Notes: generated by a model from the letters alone, not told the origin. A stretch of DNA of 64,000 bases from Micromonospora sp. KC213 (GCF_004348325.1 NZ_SMKF01000002.1:62001-126000), one strand, 5' to 3'; shown: positions 33,656 through 42,500, numbered from the stretch's first letter. Program-made: numbers and translations.

Positions 33656-34336
33656 ATGGAAGGCCGGATGCTCATCGTCGAGGACGACGCCTCCATCCGT
33701 GAGGTCACCGCCCTCGGCCTGCGCCGTGCCGGCTTCCGGGTCGACACCGCCGTCGACGGCCGGTCCGGGCTGACCACGTGGCGGGCCCGACCGGCCGACC
33801 TGATCGTCCTGGACGTGATGCTGCCGGGTCTGGACGGGTTCGAGGTGTGCCGGGAGATCCGGCGGACCAGCCGGGTGCCGATCCTCATGCTGACCGCCCG
33901 GACGGACACCATCGACGTGGTCGTCGGGCTCGAGTGCGGCGCCGACGACTACCTGCGCAAGCCGTTCGACCTGCCGGAGCTGGTCGCCCGGGTCCGGTCG
34001 GTGCTGCGCCGGGCCACCGACCCGCCGGCACCAACCACCATCGAGGTCGGTGCATTGGAGATCGACCCGGCCAGCTTCGTGGCCCGCAAGCATGGGCGGG
34101 ATCTGGCGCTGACCGCCACCGAGTTCCGGCTGCTGCTGGAGCTGGCCCGCCGGCCGGGGCAGGTCTTCACCCGCGAACTGCTGCTGGAGCGGGTGTGGCA
34201 GCACGACTTCCTCGGCGACTCCCGGCTGGTGGACGTGGCGGTGCAGCGCCTGCGCGCCAAGGTCGAGGACGACCCGGCCCATCCCCGGCTGATCCGGACC
34301 GTGCGGGGTGTCGGTTACAAGCTGTCGCCGGCGTGA
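33656..34336 (+). CDS. OmpR-family response regulator (MtrA-like operon position)
   Basis: 226 residues. Receiver: MLIVEDDASIREV, phospho-Asp in DLIVLDVMLPGLDGFEV, LMLTARTDTID, and the Lys in YLRKPFDLPEL. The winged helix is about 130-226 (LALTATEFRLLLELARRPGQVFTRELLLERVW, with VDVAVQRLRAKVED and RTVRGVGYKL). It is the first gene of an operon with a kinase (13 bp downstream) and a GerMN lipoprotein, the same order as mtrA-mtrB-lpqB, and probably a paralogous system. The start is likely leaderless. Confidence 0.92.
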   Translation: MEGRMLIVEDDASIREVTALGLRRAGFRVDTAVDGRSGLTTWRARPADLIVLDVMLPGLDGFEVCREIRRTSRVPILMLTARTDTIDVVVGLECGADDYLRKPFDLPELVARVRSVLRRATDPPAPTTIEVGALEIDPASFVARKHGRDLALTATEFRLLLELARRPGQVFTRELLLERVWQHDFLGDSRLVDVAVQRLRAKVEDDPAHPRLIRTVRGVGYKLSPA

Positions 34337-34348
34337 GGGAGGTGCCCG

Positions 34349-35815
34349 GTGCGTGGGTGGCAGCAGAGCAAAGGGCACCCGACAGCTGACCCCGTCGTCC
34401 CCGGCCGCCTGCGTCGGCGGCTGACCGTGGCGTTCGTGCTGGTCGCCGGGGTCTCCGCCGGGCTGCTCGCCGGCGGGTCGTACGCGCTGCTGCGGCAGGC
34501 CCGGTTCGACGCCTCGGTGCAGCAGTCCGCGGCGGACGCCCGTTACCGGTTGGTGCTCGCCGGGCAGTTCGTGCCCCTCACCGCGCAGCGCCGCGGTGAG
34601 CTGCTGACGAGCTTCGAGGGCAGCGGTCGGCACGTGGTGCTCGTTGACGACGGGACGTACCCGTCGCACCCCGGGTACGCGCCCCCGCTGGGCGGGACGC
34701 TGCGGGCGACCGTGGCAGCCGGGCAGCTCGGCTACCAACGCTCCGCCCCGCAGGCCCGGCCCCGGCTGCTCGTGGTCGGCGGTCGCATCCCCGGCTCGAC
34801 CGCCGAGCTGTACGTGGTCACCGTCGAGGACGACATCGCCGCCGAACTCGACCAGCTCCGCACCGCGCTGCTGGCCGGCTGGGTACTCGTCGTGCTGCTC
34901 GCCGCCGCCGTGGGGCACACCCTCGCGCGCCGCACGTTGGAACCGGTGGGCCGGGCCAGCCGGGCCGCCCGGGCGCTCACCGAAGGGCTGCTCGCCACCC
35001 GGCTGCCGGTCCGGGGCCGGGACGAGTTCAGCGTCTGGGCCGCCTCGTTCAACGAGATGGCCGAGGCGCTCCAAACCAAGATCGAGGCGCTGTCCCGGGC
35101 CCAGGCCCGGGAGCGGCGGTTCACCGCCGACGTGGCGCACGAGCTGCGTACCCCCGTCACCGCTCTGGTGGCCGCGGCCTCGCTGCTGCGCGACCACCTG
35201 GATGACCTGCCCGCCGACGCCCGCCGAACCGGGGAACTGCTGGTCACCGACGTGATTCGGCTTCGTCGGCTGGTGGAGGACCTGATGGAGATCTCCCGCC
35301 TGGACGCCGGCCGGGAACCGCTCGCCGTGACCACGGTCGACGCCGCGGCGCTACTGCGGTCGATCCTGCGGGCGCGGGCCTGGACCGGGCGGGTGACCGT
35401 CGACGTGGCCCGCGTCGCGTTGCGGACCGACCCCCGCCGGCTGGAACGGGTCCTCGGCAACCTACTCGCCAACGCGGTCGAGCACGGCGGCGGCGTGGTG
35501 CGAGCCCGCGCCCACCACGCCGGTCCGGATGTCGTCTTCGAGGTCACCGACGAGGGCCCGGGCATCCCCGCCGAGCACCTGCCCCGGATCTTCGACCGCT
35601 TCTACAAGGTCGACCCCGCCCGCTCCGGCCCCGGCAGCGGGCTCGGCCTGGCGATCGCCCGGGAGAACGCCCGCCTGCTCGCCGGCCGGTTGAGCGTGGA
35701 CAGCACACCCGGCGTCGGCACCCGGTTCCGGCTCGCGCTGCCGGCGGCGGGCCCGCCAACCGCCGCCGGGGAAGCCGGCGGCGAACAGCCCGGCACACCG
35801 GGGGGTGCGCCGTGA
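34349..35815 (+). CDS. Sensor histidine kinase (MtrB-like operon position)
   Basis: 488 residues from GTG. TM1 is about 25-48 (LTVAFVLVAGVSAGLLAGGSYALL). An outside domain of about 120 residues follows, then TM2 (LLAGWVLVVLLAAAVGHTLA), HAMP (LEPVGRASRAARALTEGLL), HisKA with DVAHELRTPVTALVAAASLL, and HATPase_c (GNLLANAVEHGG, DEGPGIPAEHLPRIFDRFY, GPGSGLGLAIAREN). A Pro/Gly-rich tail ends the protein. Its stop overlaps the lipoprotein start (GTGA), so the two are co-translated, suggesting the lipoprotein modulates this kinase as LpqB is thought to do for MtrB. Confidence 0.92.
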   Translation: MRGWQQSKGHPTADPVVPGRLRRRLTVAFVLVAGVSAGLLAGGSYALLRQARFDASVQQSAADARYRLVLAGQFVPLTAQRRGELLTSFEGSGRHVVLVDDGTYPSHPGYAPPLGGTLRATVAAGQLGYQRSAPQARPRLLVVGGRIPGSTAELYVVTVEDDIAAELDQLRTALLAGWVLVVLLAAAVGHTLARRTLEPVGRASRAARALTEGLLATRLPVRGRDEFSVWAASFNEMAEALQTKIEALSRAQARERRFTADVAHELRTPVTALVAAASLLRDHLDDLPADARRTGELLVTDVIRLRRLVEDLMEISRLDAGREPLAVTTVDAAALLRSILRARAWTGRVTVDVARVALRTDPRRLERVLGNLLANAVEHGGGVVRARAHHAGPDVVFEVTDEGPGIPAEHLPRIFDRFYKVDPARSGPGSGLGLAIARENARLLAGRLSVDSTPGVGTRFRLALPAAGPPTAAGEAGGEQPGTPGGAP

Positions 35816-36693
35816 GACGCGCGGCGGTCAGGCTGGGCGTGGTCGTCCTGCTCCTGCTCGGCGGATGCGGGTCGCCCCGGTCGGGCTCCCTCGGGCCGGC
35901 GCCGACTGCGGGCCCGGTCGCCACGCCGAGCGCGCCTACCACCGTCGCGCCGCCGCCGACCAGCGCACCGGCCGGACCGCCGAGCCCGACCGGGACCAGC
36001 ACGCCACCGGCCCCCACCGCGCCGCCGACCGGTACGGTCACCGTCGAGCTGTGGTACACCCGGGACGGGCGGATCGTCCCAACCAGGCGTACCCGTCCGA
36101 CAATCCTGACCACCTCCCGCCTGGCGCTGGCCGAGCTGGCGGCCGGGCCGACGGCGGTGGAGGCATCCGCCGGTCTGGCCACGCTGGTGCCCGCCGGCGT
36201 CGAGGTCACCCGGATCGCCGACGGGACGGCGGTGCTCGCGGCGGTGCCGACGACCGGCGGACCGGCCGCCGTGCGGCTGCGGGAAGCGCAGATCGTCTGG
36301 ACGCTCACCCAGTTCCCCACGGTGCGGCGGGTCCGCTTCGGCGCCGCCGCTCCGGTGGACCGCGCCGACTACGCGGACCTGCTCCCACCGATCGTGGTGA
36401 CCTCTCCCGGCATCGGCGCTCGGGTAGCCGGCCCGGTCACGGTGGCCGGGACGGCGGACGTGTTCGAGGCCACCGTCAGTGTGCGCGTCCTGGACGCCGC
36501 CGGCCGCGAGATCGCCACGACGTTCACCACCGCCACCTGCGGCACTGGCTGCCGGGGCGACTACCGGGTACTGGTGGACTACCGTCTGGACCGCGAGCAG
36601 GTCGGCACAATCGAGGTGTACGAGGTGTCGCCGGTGGACGGGTCGCGGACCAATCTCGTCGCGGTGCCCGTACGGCTCGCCGCCCGCCCCTGA
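35812..36693 (+). CDS. Lipoprotein with GerMN and Gmad2 domains
   Basis: 293 residues from GTG, overlapping the kinase stop. A lipobox is clear (VVLLLLGGCGSP; Cys near residue 20). A Pro/Thr/Ala tether (about 25-75) is followed by a GerMN domain (about 76-185: VTVELWYTRDGRIVPTRR, LALAELAAGPT, LREAQIVWTLTQFPTVRRV) and a Gmad2 Ig-like domain (about 197-293: PIVVTSPGIGARVAGPVTVAG, FTTATCGTGCRGDYRV, VEVYEVSPVDGSRTN). LpqB has GerMN too but a different C-terminal domain. It is anchored outside the membrane and probably interacts with the kinase encoded just before it. Confidence 0.87.
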   Translation: MRRAAVRLGVVVLLLLGGCGSPRSGSLGPAPTAGPVATPSAPTTVAPPPTSAPAGPPSPTGTSTPPAPTAPPTGTVTVELWYTRDGRIVPTRRTRPTILTTSRLALAELAAGPTAVEASAGLATLVPAGVEVTRIADGTAVLAAVPTTGGPAAVRLREAQIVWTLTQFPTVRRVRFGAAAPVDRADYADLLPPIVVTSPGIGARVAGPVTVAGTADVFEATVSVRVLDAAGREIATTFTTATCGTGCRGDYRVLVDYRLDREQVGTIEVYEVSPVDGSRTNLVAVPVRLAARP

Positions 36694-36795
36694 CGACACC
36701 GACGCGTGAACCCGTCCCCTCCGCCACCGCCCGTTGGTCGCCGCCGGAGCCACCGAGGTCGCCGGACCGACTGACCAGCCACCGCGTACCGCCGC

Positions 36796-36826
36796 TTGCG
36801 CTGGAAGCGGTTCCAACGCCTACCGT
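36796..36826 (+). promoter_or_regulatory. LacI-like operator inside a leaderless promoter
   Basis: The near-palindrome TGGAAGCGGTTCCA (36802-36815) lies between a -35-like TTGCGC (36796-36801) and a -10-like TACCGT (36821-36826), which ends six bases before the acetyltransferase ATG. The layout suits repression by a LacI-family protein. The remainder of the 36694-36832 gap is empty. Confidence 0.42.
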
Positions 36827-36832
36827 CCGGGC

Positions 36833-37465
36833 ATGGACAGCACGCCACTGGGGCAACGGCCGGTCATCCGGCGGTACCGGGACGAGGACCACGACGCGGT
36901 GTACGACATCTGCGTCCGTACCGCCGACGCGGGCGGCGACGCCCGCGGGAAGTACGCCAGCGACGACCTGATGCCCGACCTGTTCGCCGGCCCCTACCTG
37001 CATCTCGAACCGGAGCTGGCCTTCGTGCTGGCTCAGGGGGAGCGGGTCGTCGGGTACGTCATCGGCACGGTGGACACGCCCGCCTTCGTACGCGCCTACC
37101 GTGAGCAGTGGATTCCGCGGCTGGCGCACCGGTATCCGGCACCCACCCGGCCGCCCCGCACGCCGGACGAGGAGATGATTGCCCAGCACCACCGGCCGGA
37201 GCGGATGCTGCTGCCGCAACTGGCCGACCATCCGGCGCACCTGCACATCGACCTGCTGCCGGAGGCTCAGGGCGCGGGCCATGGTCGCCGCCTGGTCGAG
37301 ACCTTCCTCGCCGCCGCCGCGCAGGCCGGGGCGGCGGCGCTGCACGTCGGCATGGTGACCGCGAACGTGCGGGCCCGGGGCTTCTACGACCGGTTGGGCT
37401 TCCAGGAGATCCCGGTGCCCGATCCGGGTCCGATCACCTACCTCGGTCGGCCGACCAGCGGGTAG
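36833..37465 (+). CDS. GNAT acetyltransferase resembling the HAT-like domain of O-GlcNAcases
   Basis: 210 residues, probably leaderless. It opens VIRRYRDEDHDAVYDICVRT and has the GNAT core LHIDLLPEAQGAGHGRRLVETFL (the Q-x-x-G-x-G/A acetyl-CoA loop), then LHVGMVTANVRARGFYDRLGF. The N-terminal half, with GKYASDDLMPDLFAGPYL and VVGYVIGTVDTPAFVRAY, is typical of the bacterial GNATs related to the C-terminal domain of eukaryotic O-GlcNAcase. The acceptor is unknown. A LacI-like operator in the promoter hints at a sugar-linked role. It is convergent with the next gene, 26 bp away. Confidence 0.82.
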   Translation: MDSTPLGQRPVIRRYRDEDHDAVYDICVRTADAGGDARGKYASDDLMPDLFAGPYLHLEPELAFVLAQGERVVGYVIGTVDTPAFVRAYREQWIPRLAHRYPAPTRPPRTPDEEMIAQHHRPERMLLPQLADHPAHLHIDLLPEAQGAGHGRRLVETFLAAAAQAGAAALHVGMVTANVRARGFYDRLGFQEIPVPDPGPITYLGRPTSG

Positions 37466-37491
37466 CCGCCGGCCGGCTGAGGAAGGTGGGA

Positions 37492-38340
37492 TCAGCCGAA
37501 GTCCGCCACGTGGTCCGCGACCCACTCACGATAGGTGCGTGCGGGCCGACCGGTGATCTCGGCCACCGCCGGAGACACCTGCTCCGGCTCCGACTCCATC
37601 TGCCCGTGGGCCTCGACGATGGCGCGGGCGTATTCCGGGGGCAGGCCCTGTGCCTCCAGGGCGGCCGCCGCCGCCTCTTCGTCCAGTTCTTCGAAGACGA
37701 TCCGGCGGCCGAGGACGTCACCGATCGTACGGACCTGCTCCGCCTGGGTCAGCGCCTGTGGACCGGTCAGGTGCGGGGCCCTACCCTCCAGGCCGGCCGT
37801 CGTGAGCGCAGTCACCGCCACCGCCGCGAGATCCGCCTCGTGTACCAGCGACCGCGTCGCCCGGGCATGCGAGGCGCGGACGACGTCGCTTTGTTTGATC
37901 TGCTCCGCCCACGCGAGGGTGTTGGACGCGAAGCCGCCCGCACGCAGCAACGTCCACTGCAGGGTCGAGGCGCGGATCGCACGCTCGATCGCGGTGTGGA
38001 AGGCGAGGATGCCGGGCTCCGGCTCGACGGTGTCGTCGTCCGGCACCCCCCACGCGGACAGGTAGACGATGCGGCGGGCGTGCTTCTCGGCAGCCGCGAT
38101 CACCGCGGGCGCGGCGTCCGCCGTCAGCAGTGGCCAGATGAGGAAGACCCCGTCCACCCCCTCCATGGCCGCCTCGACGGAAGCCGCATCTGTCAGGTCG
38201 CCACGGACCACCTCGGCCTGCTCCGGTAGCGCGGCCGCCTGCGGGTCACGGACCAGGGCGCGGACGTCCATGCCCGCCGCCAGCAGTTGCGCCACTGCCT
38301 GGCGGCCCGTCTTTCCGGTTGCGCCGGTCACCAAAATCAT
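37492..38340 (-). CDS. NmrA-like NAD(P)-binding reductase
   Basis: 282 residues. The ATG at 38340 has GGGAG six bases upstream. The N-terminal dinucleotide loop is MILVTGATGKTGRQAV, followed by RALVRDP, VRGDLTDAASVEAAM, and YLSAWGVPDDD without a YxxxK dyad. The C-terminal region (TLQWTLLRAGGFASNTLAWAE, EADLAAVAVTALT, HLTGPQALTQAEQV) matches its paralogue at 14009-14830. Probably a NAD(P)H-dependent quinone or azo reductase. No regulator adjoins it. Confidence 0.85.
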   Translation of the reverse strand: MILVTGATGKTGRQAVAQLLAAGMDVRALVRDPQAAALPEQAEVVRGDLTDAASVEAAMEGVDGVFLIWPLLTADAAPAVIAAAEKHARRIVYLSAWGVPDDDTVEPEPGILAFHTAIERAIRASTLQWTLLRAGGFASNTLAWAEQIKQSDVVRASHARATRSLVHEADLAAVAVTALTTAGLEGRAPHLTGPQALTQAEQVRTIGDVLGRRIVFEELDEEAAAAALEAQGLPPEYARAIVEAHGQMESEPEQVSPAVAEITGRPARTYREWVADHVADFG

Positions 38341-38511
38341 CGGAGTCTCCCTCGACACGTTGTGCGGGTACACCACCTACCGTCCGGTGTGAAGGAGGGT
38401 TGAGGTCAAGGGAGTTCGACGAACCAAGATCAGATTGCACGGACTGTGACGCAAGCGCTACACGGCCCATGGCGGCGTCGGCAAGCTCGTCGCCGCGCTG
38501 GTCGGAGCGCG

Positions 38512-38742
38512 TCAGCGAGCGGCGTCCGGGTGCCCCGGCATACCGGAGCCGCCGCCGCTGCCACCCGAGGAACCACCAGCCACACCGGAGCCGTCGTCCT
38601 CGGTGACCAGGTCCGGCTCCGCGCCGTCCGACGTCGGCACCGTCGTGTCCGCTTTCACCTGGACCAGCCGCGCCTGGCCGGCCTCGTCCTCGGCGTGCTC
38701 CGGGTCGACCGGTAGCTCACCGTCGCGCGCCCGGTATCCCAT
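38512..38742 (-). CDS. Small acidic, probably disordered protein
   Basis: 76 residues; GGGAGG sits seven bases before the ATG, which argues for real translation. The sequence is acidic (LPVDPEHAEDEAGQARLVQV, then EPDLVTEDDGSG) and ends in a Gly/Ser run (GGSSGGSGGGSGMPG). No domain, signal or membrane segment is seen. Function unknown. It follows no operon partner: 171 bp separates it from the reductase gene downstream on the same strand. Confidence 0.5.
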   Translation of the reverse strand: MGYRARDGELPVDPEHAEDEAGQARLVQVKADTTVPTSDGAEPDLVTEDDGSGVAGGSSGGSGGGSGMPGHPDAAR

Positions 38743-38984
38743 GCGGTGCCTCCCGTTGCTCCGGTGTCGTCCGTGAGGACGGGCTACCCGGGCGCATCCC
38801 GACGAAACGTCGATTCCGGGCAGCGGTGAGTCTCCGCGCAGATCGAAGTCAATGCTCTGTGGCAGGTATCCACCCCGACAGCCGCCAGCCCCGCGACGGT
38901 GAGCGGCGCAGCGGTCCGTGGTCGAGTGCCTGATCCGTCCGATGGACGACCTCGGTGGCCCTCGGCGGGAAGTCGTCGCTGACC

Positions 38985-38990
38985 TAGCGT
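38985..38990 (+). promoter_or_regulatory. Probable leaderless -10 box of the GlxA gene
   Basis: TAGCGT ends seven bases before the GTG at 38998, the same hexamer and spacing as upstream of 14009. The 38743-38984 stretch before it holds no gene. Confidence 0.4.
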
Positions 38991-38997
38991 AGAGGCC

Positions 38998-39966
38998 GTG
39001 AGCAGCGAGGACAGGAGCACCGGACGGGTGGTCGTACTGGTGCTGCCGGAGGTGAACCTGCTCGACCTGGGCGGTCCGGTGCAGGTCTTCGACGCGGCAG
39101 CGTACCAGGGTGCCGACTATCGGTTGGAGTTCGTGTCGGCGGACCCGGGCGAGCTGACCTCGGCCCAGGGGCTGCGGTTGGCCGGCCTCGACCCGTTGCC
39201 CGCCACCGCCGCCGGAGACCTGATTCTGGTGCCGGGCCCGCGGCTACGACCGCCCACGCCGGAACATCCGCTCGTACCGGCGGCGGTACTGCCCTGGTTG
39301 CGTAGCGCGGTACGCGACGGCGCCCGCGTCGCCGCGGTCTGTACCGGCGCGGCGGTGCTGGCCGAGGCGGGACTGCTGGCCGGACGCCGATGCACCACCC
39401 ACTGGTCCCTGATCGACGCGATGCGCCGGCGCTACCCGGACACCAAGGTGAAGGAAGCCGTCCTGTACGTGCACGACGGGCCGGTGAGCACCAGCGCCGG
39501 CATCGCCGCCGGCATCGACCTGGCGCTGTCCCTGGTCGAACGCGACCACGGGCCGGCGCTGGCCGCCGCGGTGGCCCGCCAACTCGTGGTGTACCTGCGC
39601 CGGGACGGTGCCCAGGGGCAGATCAGTCCTTTCCTGGCACACCGCGCCCACCTGCATCCGGCGGTGCACCGGGTGCAGGACCACATCGCCCAGCACCTCG
39701 ACGCCCCGCACACCCTCGACGAGTTGGCCCGGTTGGCGCACCTGTCCCCGCGCGGCCTGACCCGGGCGTTCACCGCGACGATCGGGTGCACCCCGCTGGA
39801 GTACCAGCAGCGCCTGCGCCTGGAGTTGGCCGCCAACCTGCTCGCCGAGACCGATCTGACCATCGAGGCGGTGGCCGCCCGGTGCGGCTTCCGCGATGCC
39901 CGCCATTTTCGTCGGCTGTACGCCGCCCGCCACGGCGTACCGCCCTCGGCGGCCCGTCCCGCCTGA
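38998..39966 (+). CDS. GlxA-family transcriptional regulator (DJ-1/PfpI plus AraC HTH)
   Basis: 322 residues from GTG. The DJ-1/PfpI-like domain shows VVVLVLPEVNLLDLGGPVQV, DLILVPGPR, the elbow Cys in AAVCTGAAVLAEAGLLAGR, TTHW and TSAGIAAGIDLALSLV. The AraC-type DNA-binding part (about 225-322) shows LDELARLAHLSPRGLTRAF and IEAVAARCGFRDARHFRRLY, ending GVPPSAARP. It is followed 38 bp later by a membrane-bound DJ-1 protein gene, the same regulator-then-exported-DJ-1 order as at 6122-8204. It probably senses a ligand and controls its own operon. Confidence 0.88.
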   Translation: MSSEDRSTGRVVVLVLPEVNLLDLGGPVQVFDAAAYQGADYRLEFVSADPGELTSAQGLRLAGLDPLPATAAGDLILVPGPRLRPPTPEHPLVPAAVLPWLRSAVRDGARVAAVCTGAAVLAEAGLLAGRRCTTHWSLIDAMRRRYPDTKVKEAVLYVHDGPVSTSAGIAAGIDLALSLVERDHGPALAAAVARQLVVYLRRDGAQGQISPFLAHRAHLHPAVHRVQDHIAQHLDAPHTLDELARLAHLSPRGLTRAFTATIGCTPLEYQQRLRLELAANLLAETDLTIEAVAARCGFRDARHFRRLYAARHGVPPSAARPA

Positions 39967-40004
39967 CCACCTGTCCCGCCCTGCCTCCCGTCCGGAGTTC
40001 CCGC

Positions 40005-41408
40005 ATGCCCCGTTTCCTGCGTCGTGCTGCCCTGACCCTGCTCGGCCTCGTCCTGTCCCTGGCCACCGTGGGTGCGACCGCGGCCGCCGGGGTGGCCGCC
40101 ACGATGCGCGACAGTTTTGCCGGCCCGGCCACCGCGGTGTCGCGGTCCGACTGGTCGACGCCGCGCACCGCCCCGCCGGGCACGACCGTCGTGGCGGTGG
40201 TCGCCGGGACCACCGGCTCGGTGGTCGGTGATGTGCTGATGCCGTACGAGGTGTTCGCCCGCTCGTCGCGGTTCTTCGTCTACACGGTCGGCGAACGACG
40301 TACGCCGACGCCGCTCTCCGGTGGGCTACGGATCGTTCCCGAGCACACGTTCGCCGACGTCGACGCGGGAACGGCCCCGCGACCGGACGTGGTGGTGGTC
40401 CCGGCGGTGGTCGATCCGACCGGCAGCCGGGAGGCACCGATGCGCGACTGGCTGACCCGCCGGGCCGACCGGGGCGCGTACGTCCTCGGGGTCTGCGCCG
40501 GCACCGAGGTGCTGGCCGCCACCGGCCTGCTCGACGGGCGTCAGGCCACCTCGTTCTGGCAGCGCCTCGGGTCGCTGCGAAGCCGGTACCGGCAGGTGGA
40601 GTGGGTGGCCGGGGAGCGCTATGTGCAGGCCGGCCGGATCGTCACCACCGCCGGTGTCACCTCCGGACTGGTCGGGGCGCTGCGCATGGTGGAGCTGCTG
40701 GCCGGGCCCGCCGACGCGGAGCGGATCGGCCGGGAGCTGGCGTACCCGGGCTGGTCACTCGACGCGTCGACCCGGATTCCCGAGCAGCGGCTGGCGCTGT
40801 CCGATCTGCCGTACGCGCTCAACGTCGCCTTCCCGTGGTGGCGCCCGACCGTCGGCATCGGCCTGGTCGACGGTGTCGGGGAGTTGGACGTGGCCTCGGT
40901 GTTCGAGGCGTACGCCGGCACCTCGTTCGCCGCCCGCACCATCCCGGTCGCCGCCGGCCGTACGGTGACCACGCGCCATGGAGCCCTCCTGCTCGCCGTG
41001 CCGACCGACACCGCCGGGCCGGTGGACCGCCTGGTGGTGCCGGGCGTCGACCAGCCGGATCCCGTGCTGGCCCGCTGGGCGGCCGAGCGTCGCCTCGCCG
41101 TGACCCTCCCGCACGCCGACCAGGCTCCCGGAGAGTTCTCCCTCGACCCGGTCCTGCGTGACCTGGCCGAGCACACCGACCAGGCCACGGCCCGCGCCAC
41201 GGCCAAGTTCACCGAGTACCCGGCGCGGCACCTGCGCCTGACCGGAGACACCTGGCCGTGGCGGACCACCCTGCTGGGCCTTCTCACCATCGCCGTCGCC
41301 GCGGCGGTCGCCCTGCTACCGACGGCCACCGCCCGGCTTCTCGCCCGCCGCCGCTCGGCCCGGCCGGCCGGCGTCGCCACCGCGGACACACGGCTCATCC
41401 CGACCTGA
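40005..41408 (+). CDS. Membrane-anchored DJ-1/PfpI protein with tandem domains
   Basis: 467 residues; CCGGAG lies seven bases before the ATG. An N-terminal helix (LTLLGLVLSLATVGATAAAG) serves as signal or anchor. First DJ-1 domain (about 60-240): VVAVVAGTTGSVVGDVLMPYEV, PDVVVVPAVV, elbow Cys in LGVCAGTEVLAATGLLDGRQ, TTAGVTSGLVGALRMV. A second, shorter DJ-1-like half (about 285-400) starts VGIGLVDGVGELDVASVF and reaches DRLVVPGVD but has no elbow Cys. A C-terminal helix (TTLLGLLTIAVAAAVALL) and a basic tail follow. The bulk is therefore outside the membrane, held at one or both ends. It is likely co-transcribed with the GlxA regulator upstream. The ligand or substrate is unknown. Confidence 0.8.
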   Translation: MPRFLRRAALTLLGLVLSLATVGATAAAGVAATMRDSFAGPATAVSRSDWSTPRTAPPGTTVVAVVAGTTGSVVGDVLMPYEVFARSSRFFVYTVGERRTPTPLSGGLRIVPEHTFADVDAGTAPRPDVVVVPAVVDPTGSREAPMRDWLTRRADRGAYVLGVCAGTEVLAATGLLDGRQATSFWQRLGSLRSRYRQVEWVAGERYVQAGRIVTTAGVTSGLVGALRMVELLAGPADAERIGRELAYPGWSLDASTRIPEQRLALSDLPYALNVAFPWWRPTVGIGLVDGVGELDVASVFEAYAGTSFAARTIPVAAGRTVTTRHGALLLAVPTDTAGPVDRLVVPGVDQPDPVLARWAAERRLAVTLPHADQAPGEFSLDPVLRDLAEHTDQATARATAKFTEYPARHLRLTGDTWPWRTTLLGLLTIAVAAAVALLPTATARLLARRRSARPAGVATADTRLIPT

Positions 41409-41459
41409 CGGCGGCAGCCGACAGCTGCGCTCACCAGGGCCGCTTCCGCTCGCCCTGGT

Positions 41460-42488
41460 TCAGCTGGCAGGGAACGCCGCTGTGCCGACAGGCATCGGTT
41501 GACGCTCCCCGACGGCGGGGAATCCCCGCCGGTAATCCGTCGGCGACAGCCCGACGTGGAGAGAGAAATGCCGGCGCAGATTGTTCGCGGTACCCAGCCC
41601 GGCTCGCCGACTGACCTCGTCGATCGGTAGGTCGGTGGTTTCCAGCAGCGCCTGCGCCCGCGCGACGCGCTGGGTGAGCAGCCACTTCATCGGCGTGAGT
41701 CCGGTTGCGGCGAGCAGCCGGCGGTGGAAGGTGCGGGGGCTCATCCGTGCCCGCACGGCCAGGGCATCCACCGACAGCGGCCGGTCGAGTTTCTCCATGG
41801 CCCAGTGCAACACCGGGGTCAGGCTGTCGTCGTCGCTGGGCATGACCGGGCGCTCGATGAACTGCGCCTGTCCGCCGGGGCGATGGGCGAGGACCACCAT
41901 GCGGCGGGCCAACTGGTTCGCGACGTGCGCGCCGAGGTCGCGCCGTACGAGGTGCAGGCAGAGGTCGAGCCCAGCGCTGAGCCCGGCGCTGGTGAGGATC
42001 TGCCCCTCGTCGACGTACAGCACGGAGTCGTCGACGAGGACCGCCGGATAGCGTTCCGCCAGCAACTCCGTGTGGGCCCAGTGAGCGGTGGCCCGACGGC
42101 CGTCGAGTAGGCCGGCGGCGGCCAGGGCGAAGGCGCCGTTGCACAGCGAGACGATCCGTGCGCCGGTGGTGCCGGCGCGACGGAGCGCCTCGATCAGTTC
42201 GGGCGGGAACGGTCGGTCGCCGGTCACGCAGTCGTCCGGCACCGACGGCACGATCACGGTGTCGGCGTGGGCGAGATCGGCCATGCCGTGGTGGGTGTTC
42301 ACCACGAGGCCCGGCCCGTTGTGCGCGCTGCCCGGTCGGATCCCGCACAGCCGGAAGTCGTACCAGGGGTCGGCCAGGTCGCTGTGCGAGCCGCCGAAGA
42401 TCGCGCACGCGATGCCCAGCTCGTACACGTCCCACGGGGTCAGGGGTGCGTCGTCGATGACGGATGCCGCCACCGTGTGCCGGTTCAT
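41460..42488 (-). CDS. GlxA/FtrA-type transcriptional regulator (DJ-1/PfpI plus AraC HTH)
   Basis: 342 residues from the ATG at 42488. The DJ-1-like half shows LTPWDVYELGIACAIFGG, ADTVIVPSVPD, elbow Cys in VSLCNGAFALAAAGLLDGR, TAHW, and TSAGLSAGLDLCLHLV. The C-terminal AraC domain shows VDALAVRARMSPRTFHRRL and IDEVSRRAGLGTANNLRRHF, ending GLSPTDYRRGF. It is divergent from an imine-reductase-like gene across 122 bp with a long inverted repeat, so that operon is the likely target. Confidence 0.88.
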   Translation of the reverse strand: MNRHTVAASVIDDAPLTPWDVYELGIACAIFGGSHSDLADPWYDFRLCGIRPGSAHNGPGLVVNTHHGMADLAHADTVIVPSVPDDCVTGDRPFPPELIEALRRAGTTGARIVSLCNGAFALAAAGLLDGRRATAHWAHTELLAERYPAVLVDDSVLYVDEGQILTSAGLSAGLDLCLHLVRRDLGAHVANQLARRMVVLAHRPGGQAQFIERPVMPSDDDSLTPVLHWAMEKLDRPLSVDALAVRARMSPRTFHRRLLAATGLTPMKWLLTQRVARAQALLETTDLPIDEVSRRAGLGTANNLRRHFSLHVGLSPTDYRRGFPAVGERQPMPVGTAAFPAS

Positions 42489-42500
42489 GATCGCCAGAGT

